A DNA stretch of 64,000 nucleotides, from positions 1 to 64,000 of the forward strand of contig DAITAA010000013.1 of NCBI GenBank assembly GCA_036824505.1. Direction: 5' to 3'. Positions 34,712 to 43,203 of this stretch are shown here, one piece after another; the first letter of the stretch is position 1; each line of letters starts with the position of its first letter. The stretch is from SCUD01 sp036824505. GTDB lineage: Bacteria; Pseudomonadota; Gammaproteobacteria; Steroidobacterales; Steroidobacteraceae. A program made the translations under genes and the position numbers. Below the pieces are notes generated by a model, which was given only the letters and a program-made list of their open reading frames with translations, ran no database searches and had not been told where the DNA came from.

Positions 34712-35425
34712 TTGCCGATACACAAGGACTTGCCAGCGATTCTGCTGGCCCTTCTCGTGAGCCTTTGTCCGCAGTCGCTGCTGGCAGGGACCCGGGTAAC
34801 GCCGGAGCTCATTCTCGATCGGGCAGCGGCGCTTGGCGCCGGCGTGTCGGCCAGCGTACTGGACCTCGCGATGAACGCCGTCAGCTGCGGAGTAGCTTCC
34901 GGCGACCTTACGGTGCCTCCCACGCTGACGATCATCGATTACTCGCTGCCTTCGGCCCTCCCGAGGCTGTGGGTCTTCGACCTGCGTTCGGGCCAGCTTC
35001 TCTTCAGCGAACTCGTTGCACACGGACGCAACAGCGGCGAGGGGGTGGCCACGCGCTTTTCCGACGCGATGGGAAGCCGCCAGTCGAGTCTCGGGTTGTT
35101 CCGGACGGCCGATGCCTATGTCGGGCAGAACGGCTACTCGCTGCGCCTCGACGGGCTCGAGCCGGGTTTCAATGGTCACGCGCGAGAGCGGGCGATCGTG
35201 ATGCACGGCGCGAAGTACGTCGATCCGGCTGTGGCCATCGCCAATGGACGTGTCGGCAGGAGCTGGGGATGCCCTGCGCTCCGTGAAGCAGTTGCCCGGC
35301 AGGTGATCGAAACGATTCGCGACGGCGGAGTGATCTTTTCCTATTACCCCGATCCCGTCTGGCTCAGCTCATCGAAGTTCCTGCACTGCGACTCGGCGGC
35401 GCAAGCCACCGTTGCGGCGACCTGA
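34712..35425 (+). CDS. Murein L,D-transpeptidase catalytic domain protein (YkuD_2 type)
   Basis: 237 aa from TTG 34712, chosen because a GAGAGGG ribosome site lies just upstream and the signal peptide (HKDLPAILLALLVSLCPQSLLA) starts at once; the frame is open back to 34592 without an ATG. Catalytic region: LFRTADAYVGQNGYSLRLDGL, ERAIVMHGAKYV and GRVGRSWGCPAL, with His and Cys as in YkuD_2 proteins. Divergent from the other L,D-transpeptidase at 33540-34592, with 119 bp between. Periplasmic, acting on peptidoglycan. Confidence 0.82.
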   Translation: MPIHKDLPAILLALLVSLCPQSLLAGTRVTPELILDRAAALGAGVSASVLDLAMNAVSCGVASGDLTVPPTLTIIDYSLPSALPRLWVFDLRSGQLLFSELVAHGRNSGEGVATRFSDAMGSRQSSLGLFRTADAYVGQNGYSLRLDGLEPGFNGHARERAIVMHGAKYVDPAVAIANGRVGRSWGCPALREAVARQVIETIRDGGVIFSYYPDPVWLSSSKFLHCDSAAQATVAAT

Positions 35426-35474
35426 CTGACCCGCGGGTTTCGGAAGCGCCTCGCATCGCGCTCGCCGGTCAATC

Positions 35475-36341
35475 TCAGAGCGGTTTGCGGAAGCGCAGCG
35501 TGAAACGGTCGCTCTCGCCGATTGCCGTGTAACGCTCGCGATTCACCTCGCCCTCGCGGTAGGTCGGCGGCAGCGACCAGACACCCTGCGGATAATCCTT
35601 GGTGTCCTTCGGGTTGGCGTTGATGTTGCTGCGCCCGATCAACTCGAATCCTGCGGCCTCCGCCAGTGCGATCGCATAGTCCTCGCGCACATAGCCTGAC
35701 TTCGCGTGCGGGTCCTGCGGCGTGCTGTCTGAGGCCCGGTGCTCGACCATGCCGAGGATGCCACCGGGCTTCAGCGCCCTGAACATCGCGGCCAGCATCG
35801 GCTCGACGGCCTCGCGTGACATCCAGTTGTGGAGATTCCGGAAGGTCAGCACCAGGTCCACGCTACCGTCGGGAACGGGCTTCAATTCGTTCGGATACTG
35901 CAATGCCGTGACGGTCGCCTTGCCGTACATGTCGGGTCGCGCCGCGAGCTTTTCGGCAAAGGCCTTCAGGTTGTCCTGGGTGTATTTGCTGTCCGTCTTC
36001 GGGTCCCAGCTGGCTGCGATGTAGCGACCGTGATCGCGCAGCACCGGCGCAAGCACCTCGGTGTACCAGCCGCCGCCGCCCGGCCACACCTCCATCACCG
36101 TCATGTCCTGGCGCAGTCCGAAGAAGCTGAGAGTCTCCTTTGGATGGCGATAGACATCCCGCGCGCGATTGGCGGCCAAACGGTGATCGCCGGCGAGCGT
36201 CCTGTCGATCGCAGCGAGCGTCGCCGCGTCGGTGACGGGTGCAGCCACTGCTCCCGCCGTTGTCGCGTACTGAGCGGCACAGGCGGACAGGATCGTGGCT
36301 GCCAGCAAGAATGCAGCGAAAATGGTGCGGGAAATAAACAT
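35475..36341 (-). CDS. Exported class I methyltransferase-like protein
   Basis: 288 aa. N-terminal MFISRTIFAAFLLAATILSAC reads as a lipoprotein or secretion signal with a lipobox. The body is a Rossmann methyltransferase: VMEVWPGGGGWYTEVLAPVL is motif I, DLVLTFRNLHNW motif IV and FRALKPGGILGMVEHR motif V. It belongs to a family of predicted methyltransferases with signal peptides (COG4798-like); how they would obtain S-adenosylmethionine outside the cytoplasm is unknown, so they may not be active methyltransferases. Not obviously in an operon. Confidence 0.82.
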   Translation of the reverse strand: MFISRTIFAAFLLAATILSACAAQYATTAGAVAAPVTDAATLAAIDRTLAGDHRLAANRARDVYRHPKETLSFFGLRQDMTVMEVWPGGGGWYTEVLAPVLRDHGRYIAASWDPKTDSKYTQDNLKAFAEKLAARPDMYGKATVTALQYPNELKPVPDGSVDLVLTFRNLHNWMSREAVEPMLAAMFRALKPGGILGMVEHRASDSTPQDPHAKSGYVREDYAIALAEAAGFELIGRSNINANPKDTKDYPQGVWSLPPTYREGEVNRERYTAIGESDRFTLRFRKPL

Positions 36342-36407
36342 GGTATCGCTCCGTTCAGCTCTTGAATTCGCCGATGGTGACGGGCCCCATCGCGCTATTG
36401 TTGCCGC

Positions 36408-38360
36408 TCAGGCCGCGCCGTCCGGCTCGAGATACGTATAGCCCGCCAGCTCCGATTCGTAGAAGCGCTTCAGTGCCTGGCCCTCGGGCACTGACAGGCG
36501 GCCGTCGCGCATGGCCCGCTCGCAGTCCCGCGCGAAGCGGGGGTAGAGCTCATCGGTATCGTATTGCATGTAGCCCAGCACCCTGTTCGCGGTGTCGCCC
36601 TTGACGATTTCCTCGATCCACCAGCCGTGCTCGTCGTCGAGACGTATGTGGACGACATGCGTATCGCCGAACAGGTTGTGCAGGTCGCCGAGCGTCTCCT
36701 GGTAAGCCCCGACCAGGAAGGCGGCCAGGAAGTAATCCTCGCCGGATCGGAGTTCATGCACTTCGAGCGCGCGCTTGATGTCGCGCTGGGAAACGAAACG
36801 GTCGATCTTGCCGTCGGAATCGCAGGTGATGTCCGCAAGTACCGCGCTGCGGCCCGGCCGTTCGTCCAGCCGGTGCAGCGGCATGATCGGAAACAACTGG
36901 TCGATCGCCCAGCTGTCCGGCAGCGACTGGAATATGGACATGTTGCAGAAATAGATGTCGGAAAGCGCCGCCTCGAGTCCGTCGAGTTCCTCGGGTATGC
37001 GGTCGAGCCGGCGGGTGACGTCGCGCACCCTGGCACTGGTCGCCCAGTACAGGCGCTCGGCGAGACTGCGCATCTCGATGTTGAGGTAGCCAAGGCTGAA
37101 CATCTGTTGCGCCTGCTCGCGCGCCTGCTGGGCGTCATGCCAGCACTCGACGAGGCGGCGCTCGCTGACGGTGGCAAAAGCGTCGAACAGGTCCGCGATC
37201 GGCTGTGGCAGGCGCCCGTCGTCGGTCGCCGCGCGGTCCGGGGCGCTGAACCGGTCGAGGCGGGCCGCCCCCAGCACATTGAAGACCAGCACGCTGTGAT
37301 GCGCTGCGATGGCGCGTCCCGACTCGCTGATGATGACCGGATGCGCGATACCGCGGGCGTTGCAGACGCTCGCCACGCGATACACCACGTCGCTTGCATA
37401 TTCGCGCAGCGAATAGTTGGTGGAGGATTCGAAATTGGTGCGCGAACCGTCGTAGTCGACGCCCAGTCCGCCGCCGACGTCGATGTACTCCAGGCCGGCG
37501 CCGAGTTTTGCAAGCTCGGCATAGACCTGGGCCAGTTCATTCACCGCATCCTTGACGCGCCGTATGTCGTGCAGCTGCGAACCCGGGTGACAGTGCACGA
37601 GCTTCAGGCAATCCAGCATGTCGTGCGCGCGCAGGACCTCGACCAGTTCGAGGATCTCGGTCGTGAACAGGCCGAACTTGGAACGATCGCCGGCGGATTC
37701 ACGCCAGCGGCCGGCACCCTCGGCAGCGAGCTTGACCCGGACGCCGATCTTCGGACGCACCTGGTATTTCTCGGCGTGGCGCAGTATGTAGCCGAGTTCC
37801 GAAAAATTCTCGATGACCGGGATGATCGAGCGGCCGAGTTTGGTCGCGAGGATCACCGCTTCGATGTAGCTGTCGTCCTTGAAACCGTTGCAGATGATCA
37901 GGCGGTCCGGGGCATCCTCGGTCATCGCCATGACCGCGAGCAGCTCCGGCTTCGAACCGCATTCGAGCCCGAAGCCCAGGTCCTTGCTGCCGCGGTAGAC
38001 CTCCTCGACGACCAGCCGCTGCTGGTTCACCTTGATCGGAAAAACCGCGGCATAGCGGTTCTTGTAGTCGTTCTCGGCGATGGCCGCGGCGAATGCGCCG
38101 TGCAGCGAATGCAGGCGGTCGCGCAGAATGTCCGAGAAGCGCAGCACCATCGGCGCAGTCAGATCGCGGGCGCCGAGCTGCTGGACGACCTCGAAGATGT
38201 CGATTTCGCGGGTGTCGTCCCGCGCCGGCCGGCACACGACATGACCTGCGGCGTTGATGCCGAAATACCCGCCACCCCATGCGCGCACGGCATAGAGTTC
38301 GTCGGAATCCTCGACACTCCAGGGCCGGGGCGCAATCGAGCCGCGCGTCGTGCTGTCCAA
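36408..38360 (-). CDS. speA: Biosynthetic arginine decarboxylase
   Basis: 650 aa, close to E. coli SpeA (about 630-660). The PLP lysine is K110 in AAVFPIKVNQQ. Other family marks are GLECGSKPELLAVM, LVHCHPGSQLHDIRRVK and EYIDVGGGLGVDYDGS, ending with a domain that has LPDSWAIDQLFPIMPLHRL. It converts arginine to agmatine, the first step of putrescine synthesis in this route. Homospermidine synthase (40197) nearby uses putrescine, so the region looks like a polyamine locus, although agmatine-to-putrescine enzymes are not in the window. Confidence 0.96.
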   Translation of the reverse strand: MDSTTRGSIAPRPWSVEDSDELYAVRAWGGGYFGINAAGHVVCRPARDDTREIDIFEVVQQLGARDLTAPMVLRFSDILRDRLHSLHGAFAAAIAENDYKNRYAAVFPIKVNQQRLVVEEVYRGSKDLGFGLECGSKPELLAVMAMTEDAPDRLIICNGFKDDSYIEAVILATKLGRSIIPVIENFSELGYILRHAEKYQVRPKIGVRVKLAAEGAGRWRESAGDRSKFGLFTTEILELVEVLRAHDMLDCLKLVHCHPGSQLHDIRRVKDAVNELAQVYAELAKLGAGLEYIDVGGGLGVDYDGSRTNFESSTNYSLREYASDVVYRVASVCNARGIAHPVIISESGRAIAAHHSVLVFNVLGAARLDRFSAPDRAATDDGRLPQPIADLFDAFATVSERRLVECWHDAQQAREQAQQMFSLGYLNIEMRSLAERLYWATSARVRDVTRRLDRIPEELDGLEAALSDIYFCNMSIFQSLPDSWAIDQLFPIMPLHRLDERPGRSAVLADITCDSDGKIDRFVSQRDIKRALEVHELRSGEDYFLAAFLVGAYQETLGDLHNLFGDTHVVHIRLDDEHGWWIEEIVKGDTANRVLGYMQYDTDELYPRFARDCERAMRDGRLSVPEGQALKRFYESELAGYTYLEPDGAA

Positions 38361-38426
38361 GAATCGTTCCCCGTGCCGCTACCGCGCGCGGACGATATCA
38401 GATCGTGGCTGCCTGTAAACGGGCGG

Positions 38427-39290
38427 TCAGCTGCCGCGTGCGATCGGCCTTTCCGGATCGCGGATCCACTCGCTCCAGGAGCCGGCATAAAGGCGGCCGC
38501 CACCGTGACCCGCAACCTCGAGTGCCAGCAGGGCCTGGCAGGCGGTCACGCCGGAACCGCACATACAGATGGGCCGGGTGCCGCCGCGCAATCCGGCGCG
38601 CGACCGCCAAAGTTCTGCGAGTTCCGCCTTCGGGCGGAACCGGCCGCTCTCGTCGAGATTGAGCAGGAACGGCAGGTTGACCGCGCCGGGGATATGCCCC
38701 GCCACGGCGTCGAGAGGCTCAACGGCGCCGGCAAAACGCTCCGCGCCGCGCACGTCAACAACGAGCTCGCCGCGCGCCAGCGCTTCGGCGACGCCCGCCG
38801 CGTCGCAGAGCATCTCCGGGCGCGGCCGCCCGAGGAATCGCTGCGGACGCCGCGCGACGCTGGCGTCCGATACGGGCAGCCCTTCCCGAAGCCAGGCTGC
38901 GTAGCCGCCATCCAGGACGGCCACCGCTTCGTGGCCCAGGTAGCGCAGCATCCACCAGAGGCGCGCCGCGTAGGCGCTGTTTCCGGCGTCGTAGGCAATG
39001 ACCTGGGTGTTGCCGGTCACTCCCCAACGTGACAACGTCGCCACGAAAGTATCGATCGCCGGCAAGGGGTGACGACCGGTTTCGGGTGTGACGGGCGCGG
39101 ACAGATCGCGCTCCAGGTCTGCATGGATGGCGCCTTGGACATGGCCGGCCTGCCAGGCACGCGCACCGGCATCGCGGTCGCCGAGATCAAAGCGGCAGTC
39201 CGCCACCAGCCAGTCCGGATCGCCCAGTCGGGCGGCAAGTTCGCCGGCGGACACCAGGGTCGTCAGCGGCAAGCGCGCTCCTGCAACCAT
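38427..39290 (-). CDS. sseA: 3-mercaptopyruvate sulfurtransferase
   Basis: 287 aa, two rhodanese domains. The N-domain (to about 140) has LVADCRFDLGD and IHADLERDLSAP. The C-domain has the active-site loop C244-G-S-G-V-T, the sequence of mercaptopyruvate sulfurtransferases rather than the CRKGVT of thiosulfate rhodanese. VIAYDAGNSAYAARLWWMLR and YAGSWSEWIRDPERPI complete the match. It moves sulfane sulfur from 3-mercaptopyruvate to thiol or cyanide acceptors in the cytoplasm. It lies just upstream of speA on the same strand (66 bp gap). Confidence 0.93.
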   Translation of the reverse strand: MVAGARLPLTTLVSAGELAARLGDPDWLVADCRFDLGDRDAGARAWQAGHVQGAIHADLERDLSAPVTPETGRHPLPAIDTFVATLSRWGVTGNTQVIAYDAGNSAYAARLWWMLRYLGHEAVAVLDGGYAAWLREGLPVSDASVARRPQRFLGRPRPEMLCDAAGVAEALARGELVVDVRGAERFAGAVEPLDAVAGHIPGAVNLPFLLNLDESGRFRPKAELAELWRSRAGLRGGTRPICMCGSGVTACQALLALEVAGHGGGRLYAGSWSEWIRDPERPIARGS

Positions 39291-39317
39291 TTCGACGCCT
39301 GCGGCATCTTACCCGCG

Positions 39318-39491
39318 ATGGACCAGCCACCCGGTCTGAAGAATTGCGCATCAAATGGCGCGGAACCCGGGGTCGGGAGGCGCCCCCTGCCGCAGGTCAG
39401 CGACCGGGAACGCGCATTCTGGCGCCGGGCCGTGGAACTCGAGCGCAGGCGTCTCGTAGCCCGGCTGCCGACTGCCACCCCTGTGCGTTGA
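39318..39491 (+). CDS. Possible small protein, 57 aa
   Basis: An ATG at 39318 opens a 57-codon frame in the 250-bp gap between sseA (divergent) and the YjdF-like gene. The second half (VSDRERAFWRRAVELERRRLVARL) is strongly helical and Arg/Glu rich, which is compatible with a short coiled coil, but base composition alone can yield this. No clear ribosome site. The rest of the gap holds only GC-rich inverted repeats near 39500-39535. Confidence 0.3.
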   Translation: MDQPPGLKNCASNGAEPGVGRRPLPQVSDRERAFWRRAVELERRRLVARLPTATPVR

Positions 39492-39540
39492 CATGAAGTT
39501 GAGCCGGCCGGGCCCCGGCTCGTAGCGGGCCGGTTCATCT

Positions 39541-40185
39541 TCACGCGCGCCTGACCGGCAACCGGCCCGCGATGGCCATTGCCGTGATCGAGATCATAGA
39601 GCCTGCCAGCGCGAGCGCCATGTCCTTCTGGCCGTCCCAGATGTCCCCCTGGGTTCCGAGATAAGCCTGGCCAAGAGCGCCTCCGAACACCATCGCGGCG
39701 GCGAATTCGACCAGCTCGTAGATCACGGCGTGCGAGGCCATGAACAGGAATGGAAACAGCGCAGCCCAGGAGCGGGGATAGCGTCCGTAATGCGCGAAGA
39801 TCTCGACCGCGGCGGGCGTCACGAGCAACCCGTAAACGAAGTGAATCAGCCGGTCATAATGATTTCGCTGGAAGCCCAGCAACTCGTTGAGCGATCCGCC
39901 GGTCAGCGCCTGGAACCACTGGTCGTAGGGAACCAGCGAATAAGTGTAGTGGGCGCCGATCGCGTGCAGCGAAAAGAACACGAACAGGCCGGTATAGGCA
40001 AAATTGCTGAATCGCAGGCGCCGCGCAGTCAGCACCAGTATCGGAATGGCGATGAATACGATCAGGTTTTCGAGGAGCCAGTCCTGCCGGTAAACCGGCG
40101 CGATCGCGAGCGAGATCCACAACAGGCCGTAGAGCGCCAGAAGCGTCAGCGGGTAACGCCACAGCGAGATTGTTTTACGGTACAT
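39541..40185 (-). CDS. DUF2238 / YjdF-like inner-membrane protein
   Basis: 214 aa with about six membrane helices. Characteristic of this family are the conserved polar residues between helices: SLHAIGAHYTYS, NHYDRLIHFVYG and QGDIWDGQKDMALALAG. Function unknown. The start (40185) is only 11 bp from the divergent homospermidine synthase start (40197), so the promoter of each gene must lie inside the other or be shared. Confidence 0.87.
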   Translation of the reverse strand: MYRKTISLWRYPLTLLALYGLLWISLAIAPVYRQDWLLENLIVFIAIPILVLTARRLRFSNFAYTGLFVFFSLHAIGAHYTYSLVPYDQWFQALTGGSLNELLGFQRNHYDRLIHFVYGLLVTPAAVEIFAHYGRYPRSWAALFPFLFMASHAVIYELVEFAAAMVFGGALGQAYLGTQGDIWDGQKDMALALAGSMISITAMAIAGRLPVRRA

Positions 40186-40196
40186 TCTGCGACCAT

Positions 40197-41615
40197 ATGA
40201 CCAAGTACACAGCCCATACCCATTTCCCCGGCCACCTGATTTTCATCGGATTCGGCAGCATTGGCCAGGGTGTCCTGCCCCTTATCATGCGCCATGTCGA
40301 GGGCCTGACGGCTGATCGCATCACGATCGTTACGGCGGATGACGCCGGCCGCCAGGAAGCCGAGGAATTCGGCATCCGCTTCGTGAATCACCCGCTGACC
40401 CGCGAGAATTTCCGTCACGTGCTCGACCCGCTGGTCGGGCGCGGCGATTTCGTGCTGAATCTTTCGGTTGATGTGTCCAGCATCGCGCTGATCAAGCTTT
40501 GCCATGAGAAAGGCGCGCTCTATCTGGATACCTGCATCGAGCCCTGGCCCGGCGGCTATACCGACCCCAATATCCCGGCCAGCCGGCGCACCAATTACGC
40601 GCTGCGCGAGGAAGTGCTCGAGGTGCGCAAGACCCACGCGAACGGGCCGACGGCCGTCCTCACACACGGCGCCAACCCGGGTCTCGTGTCGCATTTCGTC
40701 AAGCAGGCGCTCGTCGACATCGCGGCGGACACCGGGCACGACGCGCCCGAACCCACGACGCGCGAGGAGTGGGGCAAGCTTGCGATGGATCTCGGGGTCA
40801 AGGTCATCCACATAGCGGAGCGCGACACGCAGGTTTCGAGCCGGCCAAAGATGCCGGGCGAATTCGTCAATACCTGGTCCGTGGACGGCTTCGTCAGCGA
40901 AGGCAGCCAGCCGGCGGAGCTCGGCTGGGGCACGCATGAGCGGCACTTTCCCCGCGACGGCCGGCAGCACGACTTCGGTCGCAAGGGTGCGATCTTCCTG
41001 ATGCAACCCGGTTGTGCGACGCGGGTGCGCACCTGGACGCCGCTGGCCCAGAATTTCCACGGCTTCCTGATCACGCACGGCGAGTCGATCTCGATTTCCG
41101 ACTACCTGACGCAGCGTCAGAACGACCGCGTGATTTACCGGCCGACGGTCCATTACGCCTATCACCCCTCCGACAACGCAGTCCTGTCAGTCCATGAATT
41201 CTGCGGCCGCAACTACCAGCTGCAGGAACACAAGCGGATCATGATGAGCGAGATAACGGCCGGCATCGACGAACTGGGTGTGCTGCTTGCCGGGCACGCA
41301 AAGAACGCTTACTGGTACGGCTCCCAGTTGTCCATCGAAGAGGCACGTGCGCTCGCGCCGTTCAACAGCGCAACTTCATTGCAGGTCACCGTCGCCGCGC
41401 TGTCCGGCATGATCTGGGCGATCGAAAATCCGGCCAAGGGCATCGTCGAACCGGACGAAATGGATTTCCGCCGAAATCTCGAGATCTGCATGCCATATCT
41501 GGGACCGGTGGTCGGCAAGTACACGGACTGGACGCCGCTGTTCGATCGTGGCCGGCTGTTTCCGGAAGACCTGGACGAAGGCGATCCCTGGCAGTTCAAG
41601 AACATCAGAGTATGA
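40197..41615 (+). CDS. hss: Homospermidine synthase
   Basis: 472 aa from ATG 40197. NAD-binding start LIFIGFGSIGQGVLPLIM, then the family blocks LYLDTCIEPWPGGY, VLTHGANPGLVSHFVKQAL, TWSVDGFVSEGSQPAELGWGTHE and VRTWTPLAQNFHGFLITHGE. It makes sym-homospermidine from putrescine (and spermidine as aminobutyl donor) with NAD. The last residue and stop codon (TGA 41613-41615) fall inside the palindrome at 41608-41666, so the original 3' end may have been replaced. Confidence 0.95.
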   Translation: MTKYTAHTHFPGHLIFIGFGSIGQGVLPLIMRHVEGLTADRITIVTADDAGRQEAEEFGIRFVNHPLTRENFRHVLDPLVGRGDFVLNLSVDVSSIALIKLCHEKGALYLDTCIEPWPGGYTDPNIPASRRTNYALREEVLEVRKTHANGPTAVLTHGANPGLVSHFVKQALVDIAADTGHDAPEPTTREEWGKLAMDLGVKVIHIAERDTQVSSRPKMPGEFVNTWSVDGFVSEGSQPAELGWGTHERHFPRDGRQHDFGRKGAIFLMQPGCATRVRTWTPLAQNFHGFLITHGESISISDYLTQRQNDRVIYRPTVHYAYHPSDNAVLSVHEFCGRNYQLQEHKRIMMSEITAGIDELGVLLAGHAKNAYWYGSQLSIEEARALAPFNSATSLQVTVAALSGMIWAIENPAKGIVEPDEMDFRRNLEICMPYLGPVVGKYTDWTPLFDRGRLFPEDLDEGDPWQFKNIRV

Positions 41616-41666
41616 GGGGACAGTCCCCTTTTCCTAGGAGGAAAAGGGGACTGTCCCCTCATACTC
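41608..41666. repeat. Perfect 28-bp-arm palindrome between hss and greB
   Basis: Left arm 41608-41635 and right arm 41639-41666 are exact reverse complements with a 3-nt loop (AGG). Each arm carries the nested near-palindrome GGGGACAGTCCCC followed by TTTTCCT. It contains the stop codons of both convergent genes and encodes the last ten residues of GreB (ending GTVPFSS). GGGGACAGTCCCC-type elements are common dispersed repeats in proteobacterial genomes, some tied to REP-associated transposases. It may also act as a two-way terminator. Confidence 0.85.
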
Positions 41667-42152
41667 GATCGCCTCGACTGTCACCGTGATTGCGCCGGTC
41701 GGGAGTTCGATCTCGAACTGGTCGCCGACGCGCTTGCCGAGCAGCGCGCTGCCGAGCGGCGAATCCATGCTGATGTAGCCGGCGCCCTGGTCGAATTCGT
41801 CGGGCCCCACGATCCGGTGCCGGCGCCGTTCGCCCGCATCATCGACAATGGTTGCCCAGGCGCCGAAAAAAACGCGGGTGGGGTCGGCGGGCGGGTGTGA
41901 AACGATCACCATGTGGTCGAGGCGGCCGCGCAGGAAACGCACGCGCCGGTCGATTTCACGTAGCCGGCGTTTCCCATAAATGTAGTCAGCGTTCTCGGAC
42001 CGGTCGCCCTGGGCGGCGGCCTCGGCGACCGCTTGCGTCACGGCGGGCCGCTCGACGCGCCAGAGCTGGTCGAGTTCGGCCCGCAGCCGCCGGGCGCCTT
42101 CGGGCGTGACGTATTTCGAGCCGCTGGGGGATGGTGGCCGGGCGTTCGCCAT
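41634..42152 (-). CDS. greB: Transcription elongation factor GreB
   Basis: 172 aa from ATG 42152. N-terminal coiled coil with VTPEGARRLRAELDQLW and GDRSENADYIYGKRRLREIDRRV in two blocks, where the acidic D/E tip and the YIYGKRRLREIDRR stretch identify GreB rather than GreA. C-terminal FKBP-like domain with YISMDSPLGSALLGKRVGD. It stimulates transcript cleavage in backtracked RNA polymerase. The C-terminus is unusual: EYEGTVPFSS and the stop codon are all encoded by the palindrome, instead of the normal short end. Confidence 0.94.
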   Translation of the reverse strand: MANARPPSPSGSKYVTPEGARRLRAELDQLWRVERPAVTQAVAEAAAQGDRSENADYIYGKRRLREIDRRVRFLRGRLDHMVIVSHPPADPTRVFFGAWATIVDDAGERRRHRIVGPDEFDQGAGYISMDSPLGSALLGKRVGDQFEIELPTGAITVTVEAIEYEGTVPFSS

Positions 42153-42299
42153 TTCAAGCCAACTGTGGTTCAACTGACTGAATATTAGAGGTTTTCCAGC
42201 GGATCTCGCCAGCCCGCGTCCGGCGCCGCTGTGGTCGCCGCAGTCACGGCGGGGCGGGGTCATCCGCGGGGACTGTGGCATGGTTCACGCACGCCGGTG

Positions 42300-42415
42300 G
42301 ACGGCCGGGCTAACCTTTCACCCAGCAGTCTCTCCTTCAGTATCCCCTAGCGGACTTCCTTCCCTTCACCGAAAGTCCGCACTTCAGCCCCGGGCCAAAA
42401 CCCGGGGCTTTTTTT
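42300..42415 (+). ncRNA. Candidate CU-rich small RNA with intrinsic terminator
   Basis: In a 333-bp gap without a convincing gene. A stem GCGGACTT (42350-42357) / AAGTCCGC (42373-42380) displays a 15-nt C/U-rich loop containing CCTTCCCTT, preceded by single-stranded-looking TCTCCTT and CCCC stretches, and followed directly by a strong terminator. CU-rich loops that could pair with ribosome sites are a feature of several bacterial small RNAs, such as sX13 in Xanthomonas. The 5' end is a guess and no clear promoter is seen. The rest of the gap (42153-42300) shows nothing I can assign. Confidence 0.45.
42387..42415 (+). terminator. Intrinsic terminator without an upstream gene
   Basis: GCCCCGGG / CCCGGGGC, 6-nt loop CCAAAA, then seven T on the plus strand. 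The nearest plus-strand gene upstream (hss) ends about 770 bp away behind the palindrome, and greB is on the other strand, so it most likely ends a short untranslated RNA. Confidence 0.8.
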
Positions 42416-42485
42416 GGCCCCGTCACCTGCGGCTTGCCGCAGTGCAACCGGGGTTTGTTGGCCCTGAAGCGGTTACCCTGCGCGA

Positions 42486-43118
42486 ATGGCAGGCGTATTG
42501 ATTGCGGCAGCGGGGATATCCGGCCTGCTGACATTGCTGGCCGATCGGCACGAACGGCACCACAGGGCTTTCTACTTCCTCAAGCCGCTGACGACGATCT
42601 TCATATTGGGCGGCGCGGCCGCGGCGCATCCGGTCGATGTCACCTATCAGCAATGGATACTGCTGGCACTGACGCTTTCGCTGGTCGGCGACATCGCATT
42701 GATGTTCGAGGGAGGCCGCTGGTTCCTCTGTGGCCTCGGCAGCTTTTTGCTGGCGCATCTCGCATTTGTGGCTGCTTTCCTGTCAGGACTCCAATCGCCT
42801 GGGCCGCCCATCTGGAGCTATGGCGTTCTGCTGTGGGCGTTCGCGATGTTCTCCGTCTTGTGGCCCAGGGCAGGCAGACTGAAAATCCCGGTGCTCGTCT
42901 ACGGGCTGACACTCGCGGTGATGGTCCTGGCTGCGGCAGCGAGAAACGCGGCGAAGGCTGACGAGGCGTCATTGCTGATCCTGTGTGGCGCATTGTTGTT
43001 CATGGCGTCTGATTCGTTGCTCGCCTATCGGCGGTTTGTGCGCCCCTACCCGGGCGCGCAGCCCCTCATCCTCTCGACCTACTGGATCGGCATCGGCCTC
43101 ATCGCCTGCTCGATTTGA
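42486..43118 (+). CDS. YhhN / TMEM86 family membrane protein (lysoplasmalogenase-like)
   Basis: 210 aa with about eight membrane helices. Family motifs: FYFLKPLTTIFIL near the N-terminus and LTLSLVGDIALMFEG, with the conserved Asp, and a late GALLFMASDSLLAY with the SDS acidic site. Animal TMEM86 members hydrolyse lysoplasmalogens; the bacterial role is not established. ATG at 42486 has a weak ribosome site. It starts 70 bp after the terminator at 42387-42415. Confidence 0.88.
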   Translation: MAGVLIAAAGISGLLTLLADRHERHHRAFYFLKPLTTIFILGGAAAAHPVDVTYQQWILLALTLSLVGDIALMFEGGRWFLCGLGSFLLAHLAFVAAFLSGLQSPGPPIWSYGVLLWAFAMFSVLWPRAGRLKIPVLVYGLTLAVMVLAAAARNAAKADEASLLILCGALLFMASDSLLAYRRFVRPYPGAQPLILSTYWIGIGLIACSI

Positions 43119-43203
43119 GGACTGGGTGCGGAGGAATAGGCCGCCAGGAATGATTTGCAAGCCGCTGGCCGCGGACGGCGCTTTGTGTGGATAATGCGCG
43201 GCC

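Noticed and set aside
36564..39032. 822-codon open frame on the plus strand opposite speA and sseA
   Set aside because: Same reason: it mirrors the codon bias of two well-supported genes and shows no domain or ribosome site.
42153..42300. Possible tRNA because of a GGTTCAA-like sequence near 42167
   Set aside because: No acceptor stem, anticodon arm or CCA end could be fitted around it.
42280..42501. 73-codon frame across the small-RNA/terminator region
   Set aside because: It runs straight through the stem-loop and the T-tract of a strong terminator and has no conserved-looking residues.
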